Program-made: the position numbers and the translations under genes
Shown: positions 11,201 to 23,530 of the stretch, in pieces
Position numbering within the stretch: position 1 is the first letter of the stretch
Layout of the letters: every line of letters starts with the position of its first letter
DNA from: Byssothecium circinans
Taxonomy: Eukaryota; Ascomycota; Dothideomycetes; Pleosporales; Massarinaceae
DNA: 36,389 nucleotides
Direction of reading: 5' to 3'
NCBI GenBank assembly: GCA_010015675.1
Contig: ML977034.1
Span: forward strand, 143,088 to 179,476
The notes under the pieces: model-generated
The model's database searches: none
Told to the model about the DNA's origin: nothing
Seen by the model: the letters and a program-made list of their open reading frames with translations, nothing else

Positions 11201-12852
11201 TCGGAATCTGATCTCTGCGTCGAAGAGTTTCTCGTCAAGAGTGAGAAGGAATGGTTCAAGAGGATGCGTGCCGAAAGACTTGGACGAGGAGATCGTGCCC
11301 GTTCCCGAGACAGCCGGTTAAGTCCCAGTCCTAGCCCCGCATGGCCCCGTAACAGCCTGCACAGTAACGGCAGTCGGGGTTCCAGTCCCTCTCCAGACGC
11401 ATTTGTGCGGGCTAGCGAAAGCGACGATGCCTCCCCTCGGCCATCGGGCGAGATGGACGAATTCCTTCTCGGCGCGAATTATCAGCGCCCGTCGCTCCTC
11501 AAGCGATGGATGCAAACCCGAGTTGGTGACTGGCCCATCTATTCCTTCCTCCTCGCACTCGGGCAGATCATGGCAGCCAATTCGTACCAGATCACTCTTC
11601 TTACTGGTCCTCAGGGCCAAAATCCGGAGAAGCTGTACATTATTGGCACAATCTTCATTGTCATGTCTAGTGCCTGGTGGATTATGTTCCGTACGCTGCC
11701 TTCAAAATTCGTTCTCTCCGCGCCCTTTGCATTCTACGGAGCTGCTTTCCTCTATGTGGGAGTTGCACCGTTTGCGAAGTTTGGGTCACCGAGAGATTGG
11801 ATACAGAATGTTGCCACCGGACTGTACGTCTCTGCATCTGCCAGTGGCTCGATATTCTTCGCGCTGAATTTTGGCGATGAAGGTGAGTCTTTTTCACTCG
11901 TATCAACATGTCTCCCCTCATACTGACTTACTTAGGTGGTGCACCAATCAAATCCTGGATCTTCCGAGCTTGCATGATCCAAGGAACTCAGCAAATCTAC
12001 ATCACAGCACTCTTCTACTGGGGAGGCACACTCACAACTTCGTCTGCCGTCAACGCCCTCACATCCTCACCAAAAGCTGCCATGATCACGCTTCCGATAT
12101 CCGGCTTGATGTTTACCATTGGAGCTCTTCTCATCACATCTCTGCCGTCCTACTACCACCAATCTCCGGGCCAAATCCCGTCTTTCTACAAGACACTTCT
12201 CCGAAGGAAGATTGTCGGCTGGTTCTTCGTCATGATAATACTACAAAACTACTTCCTGAGTACGCCGTATGGACGCAACTGGGCCTACCTCTGGTCCTCC
12301 CGCGCAGCACCACACTGGGCCGTCGGACTCCTTGTCCTGGCTTTCTTCGTCATCCTCTGGGCGATATTCCTTTTCTTCTTCGCCAAGTTCAGTGACAGCC
12401 ATTCTTGGGTCCTGCCTATTTTCGCCACTGGACTGGGTGCACCGAGGTGGGCTCAAATGCTCTGGGGCGTATCAGGCATCGGAAACTGGGTTCCTTGGAT
12501 GCCCGGAGGTCCCGTCGCCGGTGCTCTCGTTGGTCGCAGTCTCTGGCTCTGGCTCGGTCTTCTCGATGCACTACAAGGAGTTGGCTTCGGCATGATGCTC
12601 CTGCAAACCCTCACCAGGATTCATATCGCGGTGTCCCTGGTGCTGGCCCAAGTACTCGGTACGGTCGTCACTATGGTCGCCAAGGCGACCGCTCCCGATG
12701 CAAATGGACCTGGAGACGTGTTCCCGGATTTCTCGGCGGGAGTTATAGAAGGATTAAGGAAGCCTTGGTTCTGGATTGCGTTGGCGGCGCAGCTCGTTAT
12801 TCCATTAGGCTTATTTAAGTTCTTTAGGAAGGAGCAGTTGAGTAAACCGTAA
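5205..12852 (+). CDS. AGS1: Alpha-1,3-glucan synthase, intact, seven exons
   Basis: Makes cell-wall alpha-1,3-glucan at the plasma membrane from UDP-glucose. Exons by my reading: 5205-5549, 5595-5770, 5820-6057, 6114-6728, 6777-9839, 9884-11882, 11936-12852. All six introns (44-56 nt) are GT-AG with CTGAC/CTAAT/CTAAC-like branch sites, and the joined frame has 2450 codons, normal for the family. The start at 5205 gives a signal peptide (about residues 1-17) followed by the family N-terminus. Domain order: extracellular GH13 amylase-like domain with DGFRFD (nucleophile D310) and PGE (acid/base E344); a membrane segment at about 1070-1100; a cytosolic GT5 synthase domain with KIGGLG 1190-1195, DYH 1307-1309 and the E-x7-E pair 1556/1564; a low-complexity Ser/Arg-rich linker at about 1655-2005; and about 12 membrane segments (2020-2450), thought to export the glucan. 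No RIP damage is visible. No amylase or other cell-wall partner gene lies beside it. Confidence 0.96.
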
Positions 12853-12955
12853 GCGTAGTGGAGCAGTTGTATAGACTCTGCTTTTTAGCGTTTGATATTT
12901 TGCATTTTGTAGATGTAAGGGTATATCCTAGGGTGCTATTTAATAGTTAGATCTA
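12853..12955. other. AGS1 3' flank and island edge
   Basis: About 100 bp after the stop codon shifts from balanced to AT-rich composition and runs directly into degraded Copia-1 pol. The AGS1 polyadenylation region must lie here or within the transposon remnant. No clear AATAAA is seen. Confidence 0.5.
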
Positions 12956-15900
12956 TTTCTGTATAACGTGAACCAGATATTAGTAAGTCCTAATTAACGT
13001 ACAAATCCTATGTGCTTCTAGCGGCTAAGGGCCTTAGTAAGCCTATCTACTAGCATTTAGGCTATTAGTTTCTATTCTACGTGTAGCCAGCCTTTAGCTA
13101 CTTCCTAGCGTACCTAATAGTAGTGTATATTAATATGCTTAAGTTTAGTCTAAAGCTTCTTAATTAACATAGTTGCGATTAAGACTATCTATTAGTTATT
13201 ACACTATAGAGCTAGTATAAACTCTAGATTAAAGTAGATTTTATTAAAGAAGCGTCTCTACTATTCTATTTCTAAGCCTGCTAATAAGAGAGAAAGTAGT
13301 TCTACTTTAGTAGTTAACTTTATAATTAAGTGCTAAACTATTACTTTCTAATTAATAGGTAAGCTATAAAGCTTAAAGATATATTCTTGTAAGCTTTATT
13401 AAGTTTCTAGTTTATCTGCAAAGGCAGCGTCTAATGCTCTATAAAATAAAGGTTCTCTCTCTTTTACTAGTATAGAGATGCTCGTTTCCCTTGCTAGTTA
13501 GTAGCTAAGGCTTAAATAGTAAGATATTTTATACTAATTAGGTATCTCTAGATATAGTAGGTAGTATAAAGATATTTCTATCCTAGATTCTATAGGTAAT
13601 AAGTAAGTACTAAATAAGCTTATGCAATATTAGAACGTGTTAATGTAGTAATATAGGCTAATAAACCTACTAGCTATTAATAGCGTATTATTTAAGCAGG
13701 ATTTAGATCTTTTATAGAAGGCGATAGGTTGTTCTCCTTTAGTAGGATATCTAGATACTATATTCTACTCTATCTAAGGTTAAATTTGCTTGCAATCTTG
13801 TTAATAAATAAATCCTAGATTAGGCTAATAGTTTATGTATCTTTATTGCAAATTACTTAGATACTAAGGAACTAGCTAAGCTCTCTAAGAGCTTAAATAT
13901 TGTAAGTTCTTAGTAGTTAGCTCTTAAAATGCGTAAATACAGCTATATTACTTAGATATACAAGAACTATAATATTGTTAATATAGAAGAATATGATAAG
14001 TCTATTATTTATATAAAGGTAAGGCGCTTTGGGTACTAGTTTTAAGCCTAGCTTCTTTAAGGTTAATAATAGCTCCTTATACTATAGTAACAGAGCTTCC
14101 TTAAGGCTATAGAAGGTATATAAGAGCTCTAGTAGTCCTTTATATTTAGTTATAAAGCTGTCTAGGGTATAATAGTATAGTTTATAAGGTAGTCAAGTAT
14201 TAAGAAAGGTATTTAATATATTAAACTAAAATATTAGTAAGTTAAAGGCTACTACTACTATAATTAGTACTTAAAAGACTTTAGTAGCTAGTGTAGCTAT
14301 ATATATCTCTCCCTATAATACTTAAAGGTCGCCTTATACGTAAAGGCATGCTTTAAACTTATAGAGATATCTATCTTTATTAAACTTATAGGTAAATACC
14401 TATATTAGTAGCAGCACCTTTATATTAGCTATAGCTAGTATAGCTTCTATATATTTAAAGTAGTTCTTTCTCTAGTAGCTATTAAACTCTACTTAAGTAG
14501 CTTAGATATACTTTTCTTTAAATAGGTGATCTTTAAGATCCTTCTAGCGCCTTAGTAGTAGAGGTAGTTAATCTTAATAAAGTTATAGCTTTAGTAACTC
14601 TCTAGTTAGCTTTAGTAGAGCTATTAGATTTATTACTACTAAAAATACTTGATAGTATGTAGCAAGTGCTTAGTTCTTCTCTAGTGCTTTTCTAGTTTTT
14701 TTGCTAGTAATAATATTATTGCTACTAACTTTAGGGTTAGCTATTCTAGGTGCATTATTCTTCTAGTAATCTAGAACATAGTTACTTAACCCTCTCTATC
14801 CTTTAGGTAAATTGTTTGCTATTACGTCTTCTTAAGATTAGTTACAGCTATAGCTATTGCTACTTTTAGAAGTGTCTTATATATAATAACTTTGCTCTAT
14901 ATCTATTATAATATCCTTAGGCTAAGGTATCTTAATAGCAATTATTAAACTATTATTGCTGCTTTTAGATTCTATATTATTATTGTCTCCTCTTAGCTAG
15001 GGTAATATTGTGTAATTATAGATTATTAACTCTAGAGTAGGTAGGTAGTCCTTATCTTTAAGTAGCTTTAAAGGACGGCCCTAGTTATTAATAGATAGTT
15101 GTAGCTACTATAGCTTAAGTAGATTACTCTAGTCTACTTTAGTAAGCTATGCTTTAGGTATATTAAATAGCTTAATTTCTTCTTAAGGTATTAATTCTTT
15201 TTAGGCGTTTAGATTGTTACTAAAGAATCTATAGCGATTAAATATAGCATCTCTTACGCAAATAATTTGGTTATTTTTAGGTAGCTAAATTCTAAAGATA
15301 TTAGTGGAATCATAGCTAACTAGGTAGCTAATAAACGTGCGTAATTTAAGTTTATTAGCTATTTTCAGCTTTTTGTTAAGGACAAATGCTTTGCAGCTAA
15401 GTAGGGTAAAGTAAGCTATCAATAGCTTTCTACTATAAATAATCTTGTATAGAGTCTTCTAGCGAAGACTTCTAGTAGGTGTAACATTAGCAATCTAGGC
15501 GGTAGTAATAGCTAACTTATTTAATAGTAACTTTAGTAGCTTTATGTAGATCCTTAGCACTCTTACTTTTATAATAATAATATTGCTAGCCTTCTCTACT
15601 AGTCTAAGTTGTTCTAGAGTATCTATTACGTAAAGCTTAATCTTAATGCTAGTTTACTTTACAATCTTATAGAGCTTATAACTATAGCCTTATTTACTAT
15701 TAATCTTAAGTATAACTATAGTATACCTATACTAGCGTTAAATCTTATTAATAAGGGCCTTTAGAGCTAGTAGAATAAGTAGCAAAGATTTCTAAGTAAG
15801 TATTACTACTTTACACTATTTTAAGTACTCGAATATAGTATAAAGGAGGTATCTGTCCCTATTATAGCAGGTCCCTCTAGTAGGGACTAGCTAGACTAGA

Positions 15901-17283
15901 TTAATTATAATTTAATAGAAGGATCTTATTGCTTAATTCTCTAGTTGTTATCTACTAACTTGAATCATTATCTTAGCCTTAATGCACGTGTTATATTCTT
16001 GTATTTGTAGTCCTCTTATACTAGGCCAGAGAGTAATCCCTTACACATTCTCTATAAGATAATTAAGCACTTCCTTACTTAGATAAGCAAGCAGCTTATA
16101 AGCTTTTATACAAGAAGTAGAAATTAGTTATTAATCTTCCCTTAAGGGCTTATAGGCTTATTAGTAAGCAGCAAGGCTAGTAAAGGCTTCTAGTAGTAAC
16201 TAATTATTTCTTTTAGTATTAATAGTCTAATAGCTATTTTTGTACTATAGTAAGTATAGTATATTTAATAGATAATACTAATGGACTAGATCTTAGCCTA
16301 AGTTAAAGTGTATACTATTTGCTTAGTATCTTAAAAGGCTTATAATATTAGTAAAGAAGTCTTCTACTAGGGCAACGTCAGTAAGTTAAATCTAACCTAG
16401 TCTATATAGTGTATTAATATTAAGAATAACTTCTCCTTATGCTTAGATTGCTACTATAGTCTCTTCTATAAATATAACATCCTATAGTAGTAATTTCTAG
16501 GTCTCCTTCTAGCTAAACTAGGTTAAGTTATATACGTGAATATTTGAACTAGGGTCTAAGATCTACTAATTAGTAATAGATAGGGCTTCTAATCTTATTG
16601 CTTACAAAGCAAGTGTAGCTAAGAATAAGCTATATGTAGTAAAGCTGTAGCTAGATCTTCCTTATAATTTCCTATTATTAAACTTGATAGGTTGCTGTAT
16701 TAGAGTAGGCTAAGTAAGATATTCTATAGGAATTATTTTTCTAGCTTAGGTAAGGGCCTTCTTAATCCTTTAGCGTAGTTCTAGCTTCTTTATAGCTTTA
16801 GCTATCTTTGCTTGCTTAGCCTTATTTGCTTGAAAGGATCTTAGCTATGTTAGGTAATTAAGAATAAGATACTAATAGTGCTTATATTAATGCTTATCTC
16901 TATAAATATATTAGAGTTTCTAGAAGCTTCTATTTAATAATTATTACTTTACTTAGACTATCTATGCTTTATTTTGCCCCTTTTATAGTAGATTAGCTAT
17001 ACTAAGAGAGGTAAATATGCTAAGCAAAGGGGCTCCTAGGCTTACTTATTAGTAATATGTCCTAAACTTAGCAATATAGTCTAAAAGTAATAGAATATTC
17101 TTTATCTTTCTAGTTATCTCTTTTTAGATTAGGCTTTAATATGCTAACATAGCCTACTCTAGTATAATAGCTCTTATAACTATCAAGAAATTATCCTAGG
17201 CTTAATACCTAGTTATCTTAGAGAGGTTAGCTTCCTTACACTAGTTTGTAATATAAATCTAGTTATCTAACTATTAGTTAATA
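12956..17283 (-). pseudogene. Copia-1 (part 1): RIP-degraded Ty1/Copia pol and gag C-part
   Basis: Read on the minus strand from 17283 down to about 12960. Gag C-terminal half: LDN*IYITN*CKEANL, where * is a former Gln/Trp codon, near 17190-17260. Protease: WILDPSSNIHVYNL near 16520-16565. Then DVALVEDFFTN near 16360-16400, integrase across about 14700-16000, RT with FFYINN near 13955-13990 (family YVDD, both Asp changed to Asn), and the RNase H end with TKLKHINIHYY, EVAKGWLHVE and DRLTKALSR at about 12985-13140. Stops are almost all TAG/TAA at Gln/Trp sites, as RIP gives. No 3' LTR is found between the RNase H end and AGS1, so this end seems truncated. The gag N-terminal half continues at 24932 after the Copia-2 insertion. 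Confidence 0.85.
17279..17283. repeat. Target-site duplication of Copia-2, left copy (TAATA)
   Basis: TAATA abuts the first base of the left LTR and recurs exactly at 24927-24931 after the right LTR, as expected for a 5-bp Copia integration duplication. Confidence 0.9.
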
Positions 17284-17441
17284 TGTTGGACTAAATAGTA
17301 CTTAACTATTCTAGATAGTTCAGTACTATTCCAGCCTAGCGTTAGCTCCTACCTATATAGTTACCTTTCCTAAACTACACCACTAGACACATAATAGATT
17401 ACTTTTTGCATTACATGCTCTTAGGTCTCTACTATCTAATA
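17284..17441 (+). repeat. Copia-2 5' LTR
   Basis: This 158-bp LTR starts TGTTGGACTA and ends in the RIP-altered TATCTAATA (right copy TGTCCAACA). It aligns over its full length to 24769-24926. It contains a 15-bp stem hairpin at 17294-17308/17316-17330 (AATAGTACTTAACTA and its near-complement). Confidence 0.93.
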
Positions 17442-17457
17442 GTTATGAGCCTAGGCT
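17442..17457 (+). promoter_or_regulatory. Copia-2 primer-binding site candidate
   Basis: GTTATGAGCCTAGGCT directly follows the 5' LTR, where reverse transcription is primed by a tRNA. The RIP-altered equivalent GTTATAAGCCTAG occurs beside the putative Copia-1 5' LTR on the minus strand (about 32379-32391), which supports its being functional. I have not assigned the primer tRNA. Confidence 0.55.
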
Positions 17458-17689
17458 AACTCCATCTACTTAATTATCATATATGAATAAGTAGCTATAC
17501 TACCTCTGTCTACACTAACTTACTAACACCTTATTATGCACCTTCTACCTACTTTAGCATTACTTATAATTAAGTAGCCTATAATAATACCTCTATAAGC
17601 AATCACCATAGCTACTATTATAGCGTCTAACACTGTTCTTAGTAGTCTAAAGACCTAGGATACTTAGTTTACTATGTTTAAAGGCAAAG

Positions 17690-18720
17690 CTATTACTACT
17701 AATCTATAGTAATACCTTAATCTAGAGGCTACTAATAAGCCCTCGCTTGAACTACTACCACAGCCAACGGGCAACGAATCAAACGTACGCGCTATTATTT
17801 AGAAGGAACGTCGCAAGGAATACACTATTAAATATAAACTGCTATTAGACCTAGGTAACCACATACTTAATACAATTGAAACCACGCTGTATAGGTAACT
17901 TATCAACTATTCTAAGGTTGCTAAGAAGCTTAAAATCCTCTATATCATGTTTAATTAAACCTAAGTAGTAAAAATTAATAAAGCGTGCAATGAATATAAT
18001 AACTATAAGAAGAAAATAGTAGGGTGAGATACCTTTAAGGACTAGTCGCATAAATTCTAACTCGCGCTAAATAAAGTAAAGAAACTTAAGCTACTAGAAG
18101 TTAATAGCTTTTAACCCTAATATAATCTTCTTAAGGTGTGCTTTTACATTAACTACGCGCTTACCACTAACATGATCTTTAAAGTTAATAAAGCTGAAAT
18201 GGCTCACTAAGCTACACTAGCTAAAGCAAACACGCGCACTGCGATAATTCCCGCCGTTATAGATAAAGAAGGTAATAAGATATAATAGGAAGAAACAGTT
18301 AAAGTTCCTATAGCTTTATTAGTAATTCCTAACAAGTACACCATTAAGGCCCTTATAGCTAGATTCAATCAGTTAAACGCGTAGCTAGCCATACTTATAG
18401 TTTAAACCCATTATACTGCCTTTACTACCTATAGTAGTGAATAGTTACCATACAATATAAATACTAACTAATAAGAAGCTGCGAACTAAAAGCGCACTAA
18501 CTTAAAGGTTAATACAGACCCTAATAACAAACTAAATAACAATAAATTGAAGAGGAAGAAACAGGACCGCAAACACAGTAGTAAGCCCTGCCCGTGTGGT
18601 AACAGTGATTCCTATAAAAGGTTCTAGAGGAACTATCCTTACTTTATTCCTAAGGCCTAACCTTAAAACTAGCGTCCTAATAAGTAAAAGGAAGAGATAG
18701 TAAATAAATAGCTTAATTCT
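17690..18720 (+). pseudogene. Copia-2 gag remnant with zinc knuckle
   Basis: This is a plus-strand frame broken by RIP-type stops. Near 18580-18650 it reads KPCPCGNSDSYKRF*RNYPYF, matching the CxCG...H...C...Y form of zinc knuckle at the Gag C-terminus of fungal Copia elements, with one His/Cys lost. The upstream part is a helical Gag-like sequence with no clear initiation codon. It would have packaged the element RNA; now inactive. Confidence 0.65.
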
Positions 18721-19347
18721 AGCAATACTAATAAGCGCTAGAGCATTATTGAATTAATCTGAACTAAAGCGCGTGATCTATCTTATCTGGCTAACTAGTT
18801 AGCTAATACACTAGATGCAGGCGATTAAGCCTTAGATACTAAAACTAAGCATCATGCGCTAATTATAACTAGCTATACCACTTTTAACACTTAGAAATAG
18901 AAGGACTCTCCTTTCTTAATGCTTTATTCGTAGACCCTAGACTATGCTTTTAATATACACGTCTACAATAATCTATTAGAGTTAGAGTGGGAACGTCCAG
19001 CCTATAATAAGTTTATTAGAAGTAGGGATAGCGTCTCTCCTATTCTAGCCTATTGCAAATGCTACGTCATCCTTTTAACGCTAGCAGGTCCTTAGAAATT
19101 TACTCTCCTTAACGTTGCCCTAGTACTAAATTACGCGACCTTATTAGTAGCTCTGTTACGCCTCTTAGGTAGTAATATTTACTTTAACTTAGGAAGACTA
19201 GTCCTATACTAGCTAAGCCATAAGGAAAATCTAGTATAGTGCAACGTCTTTAAGAATAGCGGCTACTATGTTCTTATTAGCTAAAAGGAAGAGTTTACTA
19301 AACTATTAGGAATAGTTAAGTATAGTTTAGAATTATCTAGTACTATT

Positions 19348-19384
19348 AATAGTTCTAAACCATTAGGTATTATTTAGAACTATT
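19348..19384. repeat. 12-bp perfect inverted repeat AATAGTTCTAAA
   Basis: AATAGTTCTAAA at 19348-19359 pairs with TTTAGAACTATT at 19373-19384. Related AATAGTTCTAAAC motifs occur elsewhere in Copia-2 and in the Fot1-like element. Confidence 0.7.
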
Positions 19385-19802
19385 CTAACTAATAACTATA
19401 ACCTACGCCTAGCTTATACTACTATGCCATAGCTATACATAAACATTAATAACGTCGTAACTAATAGAACTAATCTGAAGCTTCTCATAAGCCACATTAG
19501 CTTATAGGACTTAAAGCTTATATACTACTTAGTTACCTAGGACTAGAGCCTCTTAAGCATCTTACTACTACTTTATTAGGGATCTACATTTTAACCCTAT
19601 TACTAGCAACTAAAGACTGCCCTCAGTGTAGCGCTAATAAAGCAACTAAGCAAGTATTATGTTACTCTAAACGCGAGCAGCCATCAACTAAACTATTCAA
19701 GTTGATTGCTATCAATATAATTAAGCTTGACTGCCTTATATTTATTAGTGAACGTTACGTTTTCCATGCCTATAACGTATTCTTAAAGTTTAACTTTGTC
19801 AT

Positions 19803-19804
19803 TA
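19803..19804. repeat. TA target duplication of the 19.8-kb transposon
   Basis: TA before the left terminus is matched by TA at 20774-20775 after the right terminus. Joining the flanks at one TA restores the Copia-2 integrase frame. Confidence 0.8.
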
Positions 19805-20773
19805 ACGTAAAGCACCACCGAAGCGGCCACCCCACCGAAGCGGCCACTTTTTGCTTGGCGGAAAATCAAAGATTCAACCTTTAATAATAATTTAAATACT
19901 AAAGCTATTAAGCTGAAATTTTAAATACAGATATATATAATATAGATNNNNNNNNNNNNNNNNNNNNNNNNNNNNNNNNNNNNNNNNNNNNNNNNNNNNN
20001 NNNNNNNNNNNNNNNNNNNNNNNNNNNNNNNNNNNNNNNNNNNNNNNNNNNNNNNNNNNNNNNNNNNNNNNNNNNNNNNNNNNNNNNNNNNNNNNNNNNN
20101 NNNNNNNNNNNNNNNNNNNNNNNNNNNNNNNNNNNNNNNNNNNNNNNNNNNNNNNNNNNNNNNNNNNNNNNNNNNNNNNNNNNNNNNNNNNNNNNNNNNN
20201 NNNNNNNNNNNNNNNNNNNNNNNNNNNNNNNNNNNNNNNNNNNNNNNNNNNNNNNNNNNNNNNNNNNNNNNNNNNNNNNNNNNNNNNNNNNNNNNNNNNN
20301 NNNNNNNNNNNNNNNNNNNNNNNNNNNNNNNNNNNNNNNNNNNNNNNNNNNNNNNNNNNNNNNNNNNNNNNNNNNNNNNNNNNNNNNNNNNNNNNNNNNN
20401 NNNNNNNNNNNNNNNNNNNNNNNNNNNNNNNNNNNNNNNNNNNNNNNNNNNNNNNNNNNNNNNNNNNNNNNNNNNNNNNNNNNNNNNNNNNNNNNNNNNN
20501 NNNNNNNNNNNNNNNNNNNNNNNNNNNNNNNNNNNNNNNNNNNNNNNNNNNNNNNNNNNNNNNNNNNNNNNNNNNNNNNNNNNNNNNNNNNNNNNNNNNN
20601 NNNNNNNNNNNNNNNNNNNNNNNNNNNNNNNNNNNNNNNNNNNNNNNNNNNNNNNNNNNNNNNNNNNNNNNNNNNNNGGTTTAGCTTTGTTATTAAGATA
20701 ATACTCTTTGATTTTCCTTGCCAAGAAAAAGTGGCCGCTTCGGTGGTGTGGCCGCTTCGGTGGTGGAATACGT
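19805..20773. mobile_element. TA-flanked inverted-repeat DNA transposon (Tc1/mariner-like, Fot1/pogo type termini)
   Basis: Terminal inverted repeats start ACGTA. After eight bases comes a 17-bp unit twice in tandem: left at 19813-19829 and 19830-19846 (CACCACCGAAGCGGCCA, one mismatch in the second), and right, on the other strand, two identical units, 20732-20765 in all. TIR similarity continues through CTTTTT and GGAAAATCAAAGA. The interior next to the TIRs is AT-rich, and the centre is a run of Ns, so a transposase cannot be seen or excluded. The element has little RIP damage in its TIRs compared with Copia-2 around it, which suggests a later insertion. True length is unknown if the N run is an estimate. 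Confidence 0.85.
19948..20677. other. Assembly gap, 730 N
   Basis: The unknown bases lie inside the TA-flanked transposon. Whether 730 reflects a measured size is unknown. Confidence 0.99.
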
Positions 20774-20775
20774 TA

Positions 20776-23530
20776 TTATTAAGAAGAAGAACTAAGAGAG
20801 CTTGCTTGCGGCCTTCAAGGAGGTCGACTAACTTATCAAACGTTAATTCAATACCGCACCCATCTTTCTCTATCTCAACGGTGAAAAAGGCTATGGATTT
20901 GAAGCCCTTGATGACTCACTAGTTTCCTATACTAAGTTAGAAGGGATATAGCTTCAACTCCACTTTCTAAATACACTAGCACAATTAGGCCACGTAGAAC
21001 GCTTAGGACGTAATCTTATTAAATGAGCCTAGTTACTCTATATAACGTCTAGTCTTTTACTATATCTCTTAGGAGAGTTCTACTTATACGCTGCCTATCT
21101 GCTTAACCGCACACTAACTAAAGCGCTTAGGTAGAAAATACCATTTAAAACTATCTATAACTATTAGCTATCACTAGCCTATCTTTACATGTATAGTTAT
21201 CGCGTATACGCTCTACGTAAGAAAATTAACTATAAAAATAAGCTCACTCCTTAAGCACTTATCAGCTATCTCGTTAGCCTTAATTCCTATAATATCTATT
21301 GTGTTTAGCTACTAGGAGCTACATCCTTTAGCTACAGAGGAAAGATTATCTATACTAGGGATGTCACTTTTAACGAGCACCTATTCTACGGCTCACATAA
21401 TGGGGAAATGCTTAGGAGCCTTAAGCTTAATAACGTTATCTATACTATTAAACTTAATAATCCCCTTAATCTACTAGACAGTGACGCTTCTTTAGTTATA
21501 GAGGATAAAGCTAAACTAGGGCATGATAGTAGTGCTACTAATATGCACACTATTATAGTTAATTCCACTAAGGCTATGCTAGCTACTAGCGCTTGCAATA
21601 CTTCTCTAAATCCATATCTAACTCCTATATTAATAGCTACTCTAGGATAACTATTAGAGCAACTAACACTATCCTAAATAGTATTAAACTATTACGGAAT
21701 AGTACTAAACTATTACGGACGCTTAAGTAACGTACTACTTACGTTATTAAATGTAATTAAGCTACTAAACTAAGGAAAGCGTAAGTATACTACTAATAAG
21801 CACATTAAGCCTACTAACGTACTTAATCATTAAACCTAACCACGTATTATAAACGCGCTAGTTATCTACTAGAGCTCTTTTGTATCCGCAGCTTTTATAC
21901 TAAAGACTTAACTTCATCACTTATAGCTTTCACCTGTACTAAGGTTTTAGAGTAATCTTAAGAACCTACCAACTAAAATCCGCAGTAGCTTTATAGCTGC
22001 ATGCAGAGCGGAGATTAACACCATTACTCGGAAAAGCACGTATAGAGAGCTTGCTATGGATGAAATTAATTCCTCTTAGCTTGAAATCCTCCCTCTAATA
22101 TAGGTTTACACATACAAGTTTAATAGGGATTACTTAATTAAGTTTAAAGCATGCATCTGTGTACGAGGAGATCTATAAACAATAGCTAAAGACAATCAAG
22201 TAATCCTATTAGCTATACGCATATTCCGCGCCCTTATGGTAATTGCAGCCTACTTTAACCTTAAAATTCAATAGTATGATATAGTCAACGCTTTTACTAA
22301 TACACTTCTACTATAACCTATCTACATATTTTAACTAGAAGGCTTTAGAGATAGCAACTATATCTAGGAACTACTTAGAGCCTTATATAGTCTTAAAACC
22401 TCTCCCCTTCTTTAGTATAATGACTTTATAGCCACCCTTCGATCTCTTAGCTTTCAACCTATCCTTGATGCTAACTATCTATAGACTAATGATAAGATAG
22501 TTGTATTCTTCTACGTAGATGATATTATTATAATAGCGAAGCCTAGTTACACTAAGGCCCTTAATAAGTTTAAATAGAAGCTCTCTAGTTAATATGAAAT
22601 TACTAACCTAAAAGATTATACTAAATAAACGTTCTACGGTGTTACTATTTACTAAAACCACGAGGACGGTAATCTCTAGCTTTTATAAAAGGCCTATATT
22701 AATACTATTTACTATAAATACTACGCACCTAAGCCGTGGAATAGGTGTCCTCCTACACTGCTACTATCTAAAGCCCTGATTCTATCCTTAGGCACTAAGA
22801 ATCCATTGAACGCTAAACGCTACACACAGGTAGTTAGTTTAATAGGCTACGCTGCAGGTGTAACGCGCCTAGACGTCTCTAAAGCTTACTTAAAGCTAGC
22901 TAAGTTCCTTACTAACCTATTAGGCAAATACATAGCTACGGCTTACTAATGCCTAGCTTATTTATTTTACACATAGGACCTAAGCATTTACTACTTAGCT
23001 AATAATAATACCGCAATCAACCACATTAAAGATTAGGAAGAAGTTAATTTCTTCCTAGCTATAGACGCTTCATACGCTAACTATAAGGAGACTTACTGCT
23101 CTACTTAAGGCTAGGTCTTTATATTCTTTAGCAGACCTATAGACTAGAACTTAACTCTTTAATAGTATGTTACTAAGTCTACTACTAAAGCTAAGCTTAT
23201 CACTGCCTCTACTAGAGCCATATGGATAATATAGTAGTAGCGCCTATTACATGACTTTAGTCTATAGTTCTAATACGACTAAATCCTACTATGTAATAAC
23301 TAATAAACTATTAGCCTTCTTATAAAAGAGGCACTATAGCTTAAAACAACCCTACGCTACGTTGATATCTATTATTACTAGCTCTAGTAAGCCACTCAAG
23401 ACGGCACAATCCATCCTATATATGTAGAAATGAAAGCATAACCTGCTAATAGGTTTACTAAGCTACTTACTCGTTAGAAGCATGAGGATTAGATAAAGGG
23501 TCTTAACCTCTTAATAGTCCTAACATATAT
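20776..23530 (+). pseudogene. Copia-2 pol: integrase end, RT and RNase H
   Basis: The frame continues the integrase core (YLNGEKGYGFEALDD near 20863-20910, the region of the second catalytic Asp), then passes a linker that includes an 80-codon open stretch at 21408-21650. RT follows at about 22040-22720 with FFYVDDIIIIA at about 22508-22540; the catalytic YVDD is preserved here. RNase H lies at about 22820-23430, with SLIGYAAGVTRLDVSKAYLKLAK near 22835-22905. Gln/Trp-type stops interrupt all parts, so no polyprotein can be made. Confidence 0.85.

Larger units (their letters stand above)
18880..19804 (+). pseudogene. Copia-2 protease and first part of integrase
   Basis: Protease-like segment LDYAFNIHVYNNLLELEWE (about 18935-19000) corresponds to the Copia motif D-S/T-G..HV.N, with the active-site region altered. 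It is followed by LNVALVLNYATLLVALLRLLG (about 19110-19170), the usual link to integrase. The integrase core begins near 19690 with LIAINIIKLDCLIFISERY. It stops at the TA target of the inserted DNA transposon (19803-19804) and resumes in the same frame at 20774. Confidence 0.7.

Noticed and set aside
17442..17457. tRNA-like sequence
   Set aside because: It is only a short segment directly after an LTR; this fits a primer-binding site and no cloverleaf can be drawn.
19921..20724. 267-codon minus-strand frame
   Set aside because: Almost all of it is the N run, so it is an artefact of the gap.
21408..21650. 80-codon frame as an independent gene
   Set aside because: It lies in phase within Copia-2 pol between integrase and RT.
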